A DNA stretch of 64,000 bases from JAGRKR01 sp041397725. GTDB taxonomy: Bacteria; Pseudomonadota; Alphaproteobacteria; Rhizobiales; Hyphomicrobiaceae. Made by a program: the position numbers and the translations under genes. The notes below the pieces were generated by a model. That model saw nothing but the letters and a program-made list of their open reading frames with translations, searched no databases and was not told where the DNA came from. The DNA lies in assembly GCA_041397725.1 (NCBI GenBank), contig JAWKVZ010000009.1:1-64000 (forward strand). The letters are read 5' to 3'. This document shows positions 8,496 through 17,254 of this stretch, one piece after another. How positions within the stretch are numbered: the first letter of the stretch is position 1; the number at the start of each line of letters is the position of its first letter.

Positions 8496-8621
8496 GCCGT
8501 ACCCTCCATGCTGCAGGCGCAGTGCGCCGCTGCCGAGGGTGCAGACGTCGTCCCCGGGGCGCAAGCGAAATCATGCGCCCCGACGGGTGAGCCTGAGCGG
8601 CCGGCCGAATGACGAGAGCTC

Positions 8622-9059
8622 TCAGCGGTAGACGAGCACCGGGATGGCGCTGTGCGTGAGCAGCTTCACCGTCTCGCTGCCGAGCACGAGGCCCGAGAGC
8701 CCGCGGCGACCGTGCGAGGCCATGACGATGAGATCGCAGCCCTTCTGCTTGGCCGTGTCGATGATCGCCTGATAGGGGTGCTCGTCCTCGCGATGCACGG
8801 TGTCGCAGGCGATGCCGAGCTTGTCCGCCTCCGCTTTCACGGCAGCAAGGTAGGACGCGGCGTTGGCAGCCGCGCGCTTGGCGTAGTCGTCGGGGTCGAG
8901 CATGACAGCGACCTCGCCGACGGCGAGGGAATGCCACGGCGTCGTCGCGGTGAAGGCGGTGACCCGGGCTCCCAGCACCTTGGCCAGGTCGATGCCATGG
9001 CGAATGGCCTTATGTGACAGCTCCGAGCCGTCGGTCGCGATCAGAATGTTCTTGTACAT
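8622..9059 (-). CDS. Universal stress protein, UspA family
   Basis: A 145-residue single-domain UspA protein. It begins MYKNILIATDGSELS, the usual N-terminal strand with the Asp that contacts nucleotide. The ATP-binding loop follows the G-2x-G-9x-G(S/T) plan: GRRGLSGLVLGSETVKLL, ending in IPVLVYR. It probably binds ATP and acts in stress adaptation. The ATG at 9059 follows a GGAGG about ten bases upstream; a longer frame from 9131 lacks family similarity. It diverges from the RND adaptor gene across 234 bases (9060-9293) that must hold both promoters. Confidence 0.93.
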   Translation of the reverse strand: MYKNILIATDGSELSHKAIRHGIDLAKVLGARVTAFTATTPWHSLAVGEVAVMLDPDDYAKRAAANAASYLAAVKAEADKLGIACDTVHREDEHPYQAIIDTAKQKGCDLIVMASHGRRGLSGLVLGSETVKLLTHSAIPVLVYR

Positions 9060-9293
9060 TGCGGCATGTCCTCCAGAAATGACCTCTGTCTCCAAGGAGA
9101 GAGCCTGCATAAAGTGCAGCACCTGCGTCACATCAAGGTATCGCTACGCCAGTGCGGCCCCGCCAGAGTTGCGCCAGATCAAGGGGACGCGCAACGCTTT
9201 ACGTATCTGACAGCACAGACCAACGGCGGCGAGGCAGTGTAAGGCTCAACAAAGTCCGCCGCAGATGACCGAGCTGGAAAGGTAAACACGCAC

Positions 9294-10361
9294 ATGCTCG
9301 AGGTTCACATCAGACTGTTGCGCGCCGGTGCGATGGCACTTGCCGCGTTCGGGCTGCTGGCGCCGTTCCACGCCGTCGAGGTCGCCGCGCAGGAAGCCAA
9401 GCCAGCCGCGTCATTCACCGTCGTCAGCCGCGAGATCGACGACCTCAAGGCCGTCATCGCCACGGTCCAGGCCAAGGACCGCATCGATGCCCGTGTCCGC
9501 ATTGCCGGTACGGTGGCCGAGCTCAAGGTGGCGATCGGTGATCACGTGAAGGCCGGCCAGGTGCTCGCGACGATCGCCGATCAGAAACTCGCGCTGAGAA
9601 TCCGGGCCATCGACGCGCAGATCGTGGCGGCGGTATCGCGCATGACCACGGCGAAGCGCGAGCTTGAACGCGCCGAGGAGCTCAAGAAGCGAGGCGTCGT
9701 GGCGCAGGCGCGCATCGACCAGCTCACCAACAATTTCGTGGTCGCGCGCAACGATCACAAGGCGGCTCTGGCCGAGCGCGCCGTCGTGCAGCGTCAACTC
9801 GAGGAGGGGCAGGTGCTGGCCCCCGCGGCAGGGCGCGTCCTGAAGGTGCCGGTCACCGAGGGCAGCGTCGTCCTGCCCGGCGAGCAGATCGCCGCGATCG
9901 CGGCCAACCAGTACATGCTGCGCCTCGAGCTCGCCGAGCGCCATGCCCGCTTCATCCGCAAAGGCGATCCCGTCCGCATCGGCGGCCGCGGCCTCGGCCC
10001 CGACCAGAAGCCGGTCGGCGGCGGCCGCATCGTCAAGGTCTATCCGGAGCTGCAGGGCGGCCGCGTAGTTGCCGACGCCGAGGTCGAGAGGATCGGCGAC
10101 TTCTTTGTCGGCGAGCGCGTCCTGGCTTGGGTCTCGGCGGGCAAGCGGCAGGCCATCGTGGTGCCGGCCGCCTTTACCTTTCAGAGGTTCGGGCTCGACT
10201 TCGTGCGGCTGCAGACAAAGGGCGGGCAACCAATCGACGTGGTCGTGCAACTCGGGCGCAACGGCGCGTTGGCGCCAAGCGCCGGCGAGGTGGAAGTGCT
10301 CGCGGGTCTCAAGCCCGGTGACGTGCTCGTCGCCCCGCCGGCCGAGGAGGCGCTCCGATGA
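9294..10361 (+). CDS. RND efflux periplasmic adaptor (membrane fusion protein)
   Basis: A 355-residue HlyD/MFP-type adaptor. A hydrophobic N-terminus ending in VEVAAQEA acts as signal peptide. The split biotinyl-lipoyl domain is visible as RIAGTVAELKVAIGDHVKAGQVLATIAD and, after a helical hairpin (about residues 105-165), as EGQVLAPAAGRVLKVPVTEGSVVLPGEQIAAIA. A beta-barrel and membrane-proximal part follow. It links the inner-membrane pump to an outer-membrane channel. The last four bases (ATGA) overlap the start of the pump gene, so the two are translationally coupled. Confidence 0.93.
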   Translation: MLEVHIRLLRAGAMALAAFGLLAPFHAVEVAAQEAKPAASFTVVSREIDDLKAVIATVQAKDRIDARVRIAGTVAELKVAIGDHVKAGQVLATIADQKLALRIRAIDAQIVAAVSRMTTAKRELERAEELKKRGVVAQARIDQLTNNFVVARNDHKAALAERAVVQRQLEEGQVLAPAAGRVLKVPVTEGSVVLPGEQIAAIAANQYMLRLELAERHARFIRKGDPVRIGGRGLGPDQKPVGGGRIVKVYPELQGGRVVADAEVERIGDFFVGERVLAWVSAGKRQAIVVPAAFTFQRFGLDFVRLQTKGGQPIDVVVQLGRNGALAPSAGEVEVLAGLKPGDVLVAPPAEEALR

Positions 10362-13300
10362 GCCTTGGACTGTCGGGGAACCTGACGCGCGCCTTCATCA
10401 ACTCGCCGTTGACGCCGCTGTTTCTCATCGCCTCCCTCGCCCTCGGACTGGTGGCGCTCGCCGCGTTGCCGCGTGAGGAGGAACCGCAGATCTCCGTGCC
10501 GATGGTCGACATCTTCGTGCGGGTCGACGGTCTCAAGGCGCCGGATGCGGTCCGCCTCGTCACCGAGCCGCTCGAAACGATCATCAAGGCCATCAACGGC
10601 GTCGAGCACGTCTACTCGCGGACCGAGGATGACCGCGTCGTCGTGACCGCGCGCTTCCTCGTCGGCACACGGGCGGACGAGGCGATCCTGCGCGTCCACG
10701 AGAAGGTGCGCGCCAACATGGATCGCATCCCCGTCGGCGTGCCGGAGCCACTGATCGTCGGGCGCGGCATCGACGACGTCGCCATCATGACGCTGACGCT
10801 GGCGCCGAAGCGGGAGGCGCAGGCGCGCTACCGGTCGAACGCGCTCTATCACCTGGCGCAGAACCTCCTGGTCGAGCTTGCGAAGCTCGAGGACGTCGGC
10901 CTGTCGTACATGGTCGGCGGCAAGCCCGACCAGATTCGGGTCGAGCCGGACCCCGAGCGGCTTTCGCTCTACGGCATTACTTTGCAGCAGCTCATCGCCA
11001 AGGTCCGCGAGGCCAACCGCTCGTTCCTGGCGGGGCGCGTGCGCGAGCGCAACGCCAGCGTGCCCGTGGCCTCGGGCCAGACGCTCAGCGGCGTGCCGGA
11101 CATCGGCCTTCTGCTGATCACGGCGCGCGACGGGCGGCCCGTCTACGTGCGCGACGTCGCGCGCATCGTGGTCGGCTCCAAGCCGCTCGAGCAACAGGTC
11201 TGGCATTATCGCAAGGCGGCATCGGGCGAGGTCGAGCGCGTCCCCGCGGTGACGCTCGCCATCGCCAAGCGGGCCGGCGCCAACGCTGTCGTCATCGCCG
11301 AGCGCATTCGCCATCGCCTGAAGGAGTTGCGCGGCCAGCTTCTGCCTGACGACGTCGAGGTGGTCATCACGCGCGACTATGGCGAGACGGCGAACGAGAA
11401 GGCCAACGAGCTGCTGTTCCATCTTGGCCTCGCCACCATCTCCATCGTGCTGCTGATGGCCTTCGTCATCGGCTGGCGGGAGGGGCTGGTCGTCTTCATC
11501 GTCATCCCGACGACGATCCTGCTGACACTCTTCGCCTCGTATTTCATGGGCTACACGATCAACCGCGTCAGCCTGTTCGCTCTCATCTTCTCGATCGGAA
11601 TCCTCGTCGACGATGCCATCGTCGTGATCGAGAACATCGCGCGGCACTGGGCGATGGACGATGGGCGCTCCCGCACGACGGCGGCCATCGAAGCAGTGGC
11701 GGAAGTGGGAAATCCGACCATCGTGGCGACGCTGACGGTGGTCGCGGCCTTGCTGCCGATGCTGTTCGTCTCCGGCTTGATGGGCCCCTACATGAGCCCC
11801 ATTCCGGCCAACGCCTCGGCTGCCATGGTGCTGTCCTTCTTCGTCGCCGTGATCGTGACGCCGTGGCTGATGCTGCGCCTCGGAGGCAACGTCGCCGCGC
11901 ATGCGGGGGGGGGCGGTCATCACGGGCAGGACGGTGGCTGGCTCGGCCAGCTCTACCGGAGCTGGGCGCGCCCGGTCGTGCGCACGCGGCGCAGCGCCTG
12001 GCGGTTCCTCATCATCGTCGGCATCGCCACGCTCGCCTCGCTGCTGCTGGTGGCGTTCAAGCTGGTGACCGTCAAGCTCCTGCCGTTCGACAACAAGTCG
12101 GAGCTTCAGGTCGTGCTCGATCTGCCGCGCGGCACCTCGCTCGAGGAGACGGACCGCGTTCTCGCCGAGGCTGCCAGGCGGTTGCACGATCTGCCGGAGC
12201 TGGCTTCGATCCAGAGCTATGCCGGCACGGCGGCGCCCTTCAGCTTCAACGGGCTGGTGCGGCACTACTACCTGCGGAGCGATCCCGAGCAGGGCGACCT
12301 GCAGATCAATCTCGTGGCGAAGCATCACCGTCACCGCACCAGCCACGCCATCGCGCTCGACGTCCGCAAGCGGCTGGCCGGTCTGGCGATGCCGGCGCAT
12401 TCCTCGCTCAAGGTGGTCGAGGTTCCGCCGGGTCCGCCTGTGATCGCGACGCTGCTCGCGGAGATCTATGGACCCGACGCGGAGACGCGGCGCGCGGTGG
12501 CCAGCGAGGTGCGCAAGCTCTTCAAGTCGATCCCCTACATCGTCGACGACGACGACAGCTTCGGGCGGCCGGCGGAGCGGCTCCGCATCAGGATCGACCA
12601 GGACAATCTCGAGTTCTTCAAGGTGGAGCAGCGCGACGTGTACGACACGTTGCAGGCTTACCTCAGCGGCGTCACGGTCGGCTACTCGCATCGCGGCGGC
12701 GGTCGCCATCCCGTCGAGATCGCCGTGCAGGTGCCACGCTCGGATCTGTCGGTGACGCCGCGCATTCTCTCGACGCCGGTGCCAGCCAATGCCTTGCCGG
12801 GGGAGCGCTCCATCGTCGAGCTCGGCGATGTCGTGACGGTCTCGCGCGAGCGCATGTCGTTCCCGATCTTCCGGCATAATGGCCGCGCGGCGGAGATGGT
12901 TCTGGCGGAGCTGGCCGGGCGCTACGAGGCGCCGATCTACGGCATGATGGCCGTCGCAGACGCGATCAGGAAGCACGACTGGGGCAAGCTCACCCGCCCC
13001 GAGATCCGTTTGCATGGCCAGCCGGTCGACGAGCGCAAGCCGGTGCTGCTGTGGGACGGCGAGTGGGAGGTGACCTATGTGACCTTCCGTGACATGGGCA
13101 CCGCCTTCGCCATCGCCATCCTCGGCATCTACATCCTCGTCGTGGCGCAGTTCCGCTCCTTCAAGGTGCCGCTGGTGATCCTGACGCCGATACCGCTGAC
13201 GCTGATCGGCATCATGATCGGTCACTGGCTGTTCGGCGCGCCGTTCTCGGCGACCTCGATGATCGGCTTCATCGCGCTGGCCGGCATCATCGTGCGCAAC

Positions 13301-13621
13301 TCGATCCTGCTCGTCGACTTCGTGCGGCACAGGCGCGATGCCGAGACGCCGTTGCGGGAAGTGCTGCTCGAGGCGGGTGCGATCCGTTTCAAGCCGATCC
13401 TGTTGACGGCCGTGGCGGCGATGATCGGTGCTGTCGTGATCCTCTTTGATCCGATCTTCCAGGGGCTGGCCATCTCGCTGCTGTTCGGTCTCGTGTCGTC
13501 CACGCTGCTGACGGTGCTGGTGATCCCGGCCATCTATGTCGTGCTCAGGGACGACGGCAAGCTGCTGGAGGAGGATCGTCCGCCGCAGACGACGGAGGAC
13601 CCGCCACCGCAAGCGGTTTGA
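10358..13621 (+). CDS. RND efflux pump, AcrB-type permease subunit
   Basis: A 1087-residue inner-membrane proton-driven pump. It has the RND plan: one N-terminal TM helix, a large periplasmic loop, a block of six TM helices, a second loop and a final TM block. The proton relay in TM4 is present as GILVDDAIVVIEN with D418 and D419. Between the two halves there is an unusual Gly/His-rich cytoplasmic stretch (AHAGGGGHHGQDGG, about residues 513-526) encoded over a run of nine G bases at 11905-11913. Substrate class cannot be assigned; the adjacent adaptor and lack of metal-binding motifs suggest hydrophobic compounds. A GGAGG lies just before the coupled ATG. Confidence 0.93.
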   Translation: MSLGLSGNLTRAFINSPLTPLFLIASLALGLVALAALPREEEPQISVPMVDIFVRVDGLKAPDAVRLVTEPLETIIKAINGVEHVYSRTEDDRVVVTARFLVGTRADEAILRVHEKVRANMDRIPVGVPEPLIVGRGIDDVAIMTLTLAPKREAQARYRSNALYHLAQNLLVELAKLEDVGLSYMVGGKPDQIRVEPDPERLSLYGITLQQLIAKVREANRSFLAGRVRERNASVPVASGQTLSGVPDIGLLLITARDGRPVYVRDVARIVVGSKPLEQQVWHYRKAASGEVERVPAVTLAIAKRAGANAVVIAERIRHRLKELRGQLLPDDVEVVITRDYGETANEKANELLFHLGLATISIVLLMAFVIGWREGLVVFIVIPTTILLTLFASYFMGYTINRVSLFALIFSIGILVDDAIVVIENIARHWAMDDGRSRTTAAIEAVAEVGNPTIVATLTVVAALLPMLFVSGLMGPYMSPIPANASAAMVLSFFVAVIVTPWLMLRLGGNVAAHAGGGGHHGQDGGWLGQLYRSWARPVVRTRRSAWRFLIIVGIATLASLLLVAFKLVTVKLLPFDNKSELQVVLDLPRGTSLEETDRVLAEAARRLHDLPELASIQSYAGTAAPFSFNGLVRHYYLRSDPEQGDLQINLVAKHHRHRTSHAIALDVRKRLAGLAMPAHSSLKVVEVPPGPPVIATLLAEIYGPDAETRRAVASEVRKLFKSIPYIVDDDDSFGRPAERLRIRIDQDNLEFFKVEQRDVYDTLQAYLSGVTVGYSHRGGGRHPVEIAVQVPRSDLSVTPRILSTPVPANALPGERSIVELGDVVTVSRERMSFPIFRHNGRAAEMVLAELAGRYEAPIYGMMAVADAIRKHDWGKLTRPEIRLHGQPVDERKPVLLWDGEWEVTYVTFRDMGTAFAIAILGIYILVVAQFRSFKVPLVILTPIPLTLIGIMIGHWLFGAPFSATSMIGFIALAGIIVRNSILLVDFVRHRRDAETPLREVLLEAGAIRFKPILLTAVAAMIGAVVILFDPIFQGLAISLLFGLVSSTLLTVLVIPAIYVVLRDDGKLLEEDRPPQTTEDPPPQAV

Positions 13622-13646
13622 TCGCCGTCAATTTCCCTGACGGCGA
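13622..13646 (+). terminator. Stem-loop after the RND operon
   Basis: A perfect 9-bp stem (TCGCCGTCA with TGACGGCGA) and a 7-base loop start one base after the pump stop codon. No U-tract follows, so it may be a transcript-stabilising hairpin or a Rho-assisted stop. Confidence 0.55.
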
Positions 13647-13688
13647 AGCCTGTTTGACTGGTCGAAACCGGTCATGGAGGACAGGCAC

Positions 13689-14132
13689 ATGAAGCCGCAA
13701 CGGACATGGATCGTCGTCGCCGACGGTGCGCGCGCACGGGTATACGCGCATGGCGCCATTGGTGGTGGTCTGACGCCGGTCGACGGTCTGACGCTCGAGC
13801 AGGACACGCCGGCGAGCCGCGATCTCGGCTCCGACCGGCCGGGCCGCACTTTCGACTCGAAGGGGCAGGGGCGCCACGCGATGGAGCCGACGAGCGATCC
13901 GCACCGCGAGCGTAAGCGCGCTTTCGCCGAACAGCTCGCGTCGGCTCTCGGCGCGCGCGCCGGCGAGTACGATCGTCTCGTGCTGGTGGCGGCGCCCGTC
14001 ACGCTCGGAGATCTGCGCGCGGCCTTGCCCGCGCCGGCGAGCAGCAAGGTGGACGGTGAGCTTGCCAAGGACCTGACGAAGGTCGCGGCCCAGGATCTGC
14101 CCGATCATCTGGGTGACGTCCTCGTCATTTGA
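13689..14132 (+). CDS. Host-attachment / baeRF-like protein
   Basis: A 147-residue protein that starts MKPQRTWIVVADGARARVY, the hallmark of the family annotated as 'protein required for attachment to host cells', now grouped with bacterial eRF1-like (baeRF) domains. A central FDSKGQGRHAMEP segment and the C-terminal KVAAQDLPDHLGDVLV stretch also fit that family. The original host-attachment role came from Agrobacterium genetics and may not describe the biochemical function. The ATG at 13689 has GGAGG eight bases upstream; an in-frame ATG at 13674 does not. It stands between the RND operon and the ABC export operon on the same strand. Confidence 0.82.
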   Translation: MKPQRTWIVVADGARARVYAHGAIGGGLTPVDGLTLEQDTPASRDLGSDRPGRTFDSKGQGRHAMEPTSDPHRERKRAFAEQLASALGARAGEYDRLVLVAAPVTLGDLRAALPAPASSKVDGELAKDLTKVAAQDLPDHLGDVLVI

Positions 14133-14171
14133 GTCCACACTGATGGCTCGCCGTCACGGGAGCCGGAGGCG

Positions 14172-14879
14172 ATGAGCGAACCCGTCTTCACCGTTCGCGG
14201 GCTGACCAAGGTCTACCGCACGGGCAATATCGAGATTCGCGCGCTGCAGGGCGCCGATCTCGATCTCAATGCGGGCGAGCTCGTCGTTCTGCTCGGGCCG
14301 TCCGGCAGCGGAAAATCGACGCTGCTCAATCTCCTCGGCGGGCTTGATCGCCCGACGTCGGGTTCCATCCTGTTCAAGGGGCGGGAGCTGGCGGCTCTCG
14401 GTGAGGCCGACCTGACAGAGTATCGGCGCAACCACGTCGGTTTCGTCTTTCAGTTCTACAACCTCATCCCGTCGTTGACGGCGCGGGAGAACGTGGCGCT
14501 CGTGACCGAGATCGCCGCCGACCCGATGTCACCGGACGCAGCTCTTGAGCTGGTCGGGCTTGGGCCGCGCAAGGATCATTTTCCGGCGGAGTTGTCGGGC
14601 GGCGAGCAGCAGCGCGTCGCCATAGCGCGGGCCATCGCCAAACGGCCGGAGGTTCTGCTGTGCGACGAGCCGACCGGCGCGCTCGACAGCCGCACGGGCG
14701 TTCGCGTGCTGGAGGCGCTGGCCTCCGTCAATGCCGAGCTCGGCACGACCACGGCCATCATCACCCACAATGCGGCGATCAAGGATATGGCGCATCGGGT
14801 CTTCCGGTTCGGCGACGGCTGCATCACGTCGGTCGAGGTGAATGCGCAGCGGATCGCGCCAAGCCAGATTTCGTGGTGA
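14172..14879 (+). CDS. ABC transporter ATP-binding protein (LolD/MacB/DevA type)
   Basis: A 235-residue ATPase with Walker A LLGPSGSGKST (about 41-50), a Q-loop in FVFQFYNLIPSLTARENV, the signature LSGGEQQRVAIARA (141-154), Walker B VLLCDEPTGALD (161-172; D165, E166) and an H-loop in IITHN. It energises the FtsX-type permease encoded next, whose ATG begins five bases after this stop. ATPases of this branch drive lipoprotein release, peptide or glycolipid export, or MacB-like efflux, not import. The short C-terminal tail shows no extra domain. Confidence 0.95.
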   Translation: MSEPVFTVRGLTKVYRTGNIEIRALQGADLDLNAGELVVLLGPSGSGKSTLLNLLGGLDRPTSGSILFKGRELAALGEADLTEYRRNHVGFVFQFYNLIPSLTARENVALVTEIAADPMSPDAALELVGLGPRKDHFPAELSGGEQQRVAIARAIAKRPEVLLCDEPTGALDSRTGVRVLEALASVNAELGTTTAIITHNAAIKDMAHRVFRFGDGCITSVEVNAQRIAPSQISW

Positions 14880-14883
14880 CGCC

Positions 14884-17247
14884 ATGCGATCGCTCGACAA
14901 GAAGCTGATCCGGGATCTGCGCCGCATGTGGGCGCAGGTGCTGGCCATCGCCGCGGTGATCGCAGCCGGCATCGCCACGCTGATCCTGGCGAGCGGGGCC
15001 TACAACTCGCTCTACGAGACGCGCGATGCCTACTATGAGCGACATCGTTTCGCGGACGTGTTCGCCAACCTCAAGCGCGCGCCCAAGGAGCTCCTGGCTC
15101 GCATCCGCGAGATTCCCGGCGTCGTCGCGGCGGAGCCCCGCATCGTTAAACTGGCGATCGCCGAAATCGAGGGATTGGCGGAGCCCGCCAGCGCCATCGC
15201 CATCTCGCGGCCCGATCATGGCGAGCCGCGTCTCAACACCCTCTATCTGCGCCGCGGCCGGCTGCCAGAGCCGGGTCGTGTCGATCAGGTGACGGTCAAC
15301 GAGAGCTTTGCCAAGGCGCATCGTTTCGACATCGGCTCGACATTCAAGGTCATCCTCAACGGTCGCAAGCGCGAGGTGACGATCGTCGGCATCGCCCTGT
15401 CGCCGGAGTACATCTACGCGCTCGGCCCCGGCGACCTCATGCCCGACGATCGGCGCTTTGCCGTCATCTGGATGTCGGAGAAGGGGCTCGCCGGGCTGTT
15501 CGACCTCGAAGGCGCCTTCAACGAGGTGAGCCTCAAGCTGCTCAAGGGTGCGAGCGAGGCCGATGTCATCGCGCGTCTCGACAGCCTGCTGGCGCGCTAT
15601 GGCGGGGCCGGCGCCTTCGGCCGCAAGGACCAGCAGAGCCACGCCTTCCTCGATGCGGAGTTGAGGCAGCTCGCGGCCATGGCGCGCATCGTGCCGCCGA
15701 TCTTCCTGGCGGTCTCGGCGTTCCTGATCAACATGACGCTGATGCGGCTGGTCTCGCTCGAGCGTGAGCAGATCGGGCTGCTGAAGGCCCTCGGCTACGC
15801 CGGTCGTGAGATCGCCTGGCATTACGCCAAGCTGGTGCTGGCCATCTCGGCGCTGGGCACGCTGGCGGGCTGCACGGTGGGCTACCAGCTCGGCAATGGG
15901 CTGACACGGCTCTACGGCGACTTCTTCCACTTCCCCTTCCTCATTTTCGAGCGCGATCCCGCCATCTACGTCATAGCGGCGCTCGTGGCGGCGCTGGCGG
16001 CGATCATCGGCGCCATGCGGGCGGTGGGGGGCGTGGTCTTCCTGCCGCCGGCGGTTGCCATGCAGGCGCCCGTGCCGCAGCGCTACAAGCGCGTCCTGAG
16101 CAAGCGAGGCCTGGAGATCGCGGGCTTCTCGCAACTCACCGTCATGGCATTGCGGCATATCGTGCGCCGGCCGGTGCGTGCGGCGCTGACTGGCCTCGGC
16201 ATCGCGCTTGCGGTCTCGCTGCTGATCACGGCGTTCTTCACGCTCGATTCGGTGGAGCACCTCATCGATGTCACGTTCTTCCGGACCGATCGCCAGGACG
16301 CCACGCTGAACTTCTCCGAAGTGCGCCCGGACAACGTCGTGCAGGACGTCAGGCGCCTGCCGGGCGTGATGCGGGCCGAGCCCTTCCGCGCCGTGGCCGT
16401 ACGGCTACGCAAGGGGCATCGCTTTCGCCAATTGTCGATCGTCGGCAAACCCAAGGACATGGAGCTCAGCCGAATCCTCGACAGCCATTTGCAGCCGGTG
16501 CGCCTGCCGTCCGAGGGGCTCGTCGTGAGCGAGCGCGTCGCGGAGGTGCTGCGAGTCTCGCGCGGCGACATCGTCGAGGTCGACGTGCTCGAAGGGCGCC
16601 GCCGCACGCTCCACGTGCCGGTTGTCGACATCGTGAAGATGTATTTCGGGCTTGCCGTGTACATGGACATCGAGGCGCTCGGGCGCGTGATGCAGGAAGG
16701 GCGGGTCGTCTCGGGCGTCCATATCGCGTATGATGCGAGCCGCAGCGTCGCGCTCTACCGGGCGATCAAGAACACACCGGTCGTGACCTCGGTCGGCCTG
16801 CAGCGCGTGGCCCTGACGCGGTTTCGTGAGACCATTGCCCAGAACATCAATATCATGACGAGCGTCTACATCGCGCTGAGCATGATCATCGCCTTCGGTG
16901 TCGTCTACAATAGCGCGCGGGTGCAGCTTTCCGAGCGCGCGCGCGAACTGGCGAGCTTGCGGGTCATGGGCTTCACGCGGCTGGAGGTGTCGCGGGTTCT
17001 GGTGACGGAGCTGGTGCTGCTGACGCTGCTGGCGCAGCCGTTCGGCTGGTGGATCGGACAATTCTTCGCCTGGTTGACGGTCGAGGGTTTCAGCAGCGAT
17101 CTCTATCGCATACCGTTCGTGATCGAGCGCGCCACGTATGCGCGTGCGACGCTGGTCGTGCTGGTGGCGGCGGTCGTGTCGATCCTGATCGTGCGCAGCC
17201 GTGTCGATCGCCTCGATCTCATCGGCGTGCTGAAGACGCGAGAGTAG
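14884..17247 (+). CDS. ABC transporter permease with FtsX domains
   Basis: A 787-residue membrane protein. An N-terminal TM helix (VLAIAAVIAAGIATLILASG) is followed by a periplasmic MacB-like domain (to about residue 260), an FtsX domain with three TM helices (IFLAVSAFLINMTLMRLVSLEREQIGLLKALGY region onward), then a second TM-periplasmic-FtsX unit at the C-terminal half (IALSMIIAFGVVYNSARVQLSERARELASLRVMGF). This duplicated form is found in DevC/MacB-like and lipid exporters. The ATG at 14884 is chosen because MRSLDKKLIRDLRRMW is the usual basic lead-in to the first TM helix. It works with the flanking ATPase and HlyD adaptor. Confidence 0.92.
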   Translation: MRSLDKKLIRDLRRMWAQVLAIAAVIAAGIATLILASGAYNSLYETRDAYYERHRFADVFANLKRAPKELLARIREIPGVVAAEPRIVKLAIAEIEGLAEPASAIAISRPDHGEPRLNTLYLRRGRLPEPGRVDQVTVNESFAKAHRFDIGSTFKVILNGRKREVTIVGIALSPEYIYALGPGDLMPDDRRFAVIWMSEKGLAGLFDLEGAFNEVSLKLLKGASEADVIARLDSLLARYGGAGAFGRKDQQSHAFLDAELRQLAAMARIVPPIFLAVSAFLINMTLMRLVSLEREQIGLLKALGYAGREIAWHYAKLVLAISALGTLAGCTVGYQLGNGLTRLYGDFFHFPFLIFERDPAIYVIAALVAALAAIIGAMRAVGGVVFLPPAVAMQAPVPQRYKRVLSKRGLEIAGFSQLTVMALRHIVRRPVRAALTGLGIALAVSLLITAFFTLDSVEHLIDVTFFRTDRQDATLNFSEVRPDNVVQDVRRLPGVMRAEPFRAVAVRLRKGHRFRQLSIVGKPKDMELSRILDSHLQPVRLPSEGLVVSERVAEVLRVSRGDIVEVDVLEGRRRTLHVPVVDIVKMYFGLAVYMDIEALGRVMQEGRVVSGVHIAYDASRSVALYRAIKNTPVVTSVGLQRVALTRFRETIAQNINIMTSVYIALSMIIAFGVVYNSARVQLSERARELASLRVMGFTRLEVSRVLVTELVLLTLLAQPFGWWIGQFFAWLTVEGFSSDLYRIPFVIERATYARATLVVLVAAVVSILIVRSRVDRLDLIGVLKTRE

Positions 17248-17254
17248 GTGCAAC

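Noticed and set aside
10181..13612. A 1143-codon minus-strand open frame opposite the RND pump
   Set aside because: Low-complexity His/Arg/Asp composition typical of antisense of RND genes; no motif.
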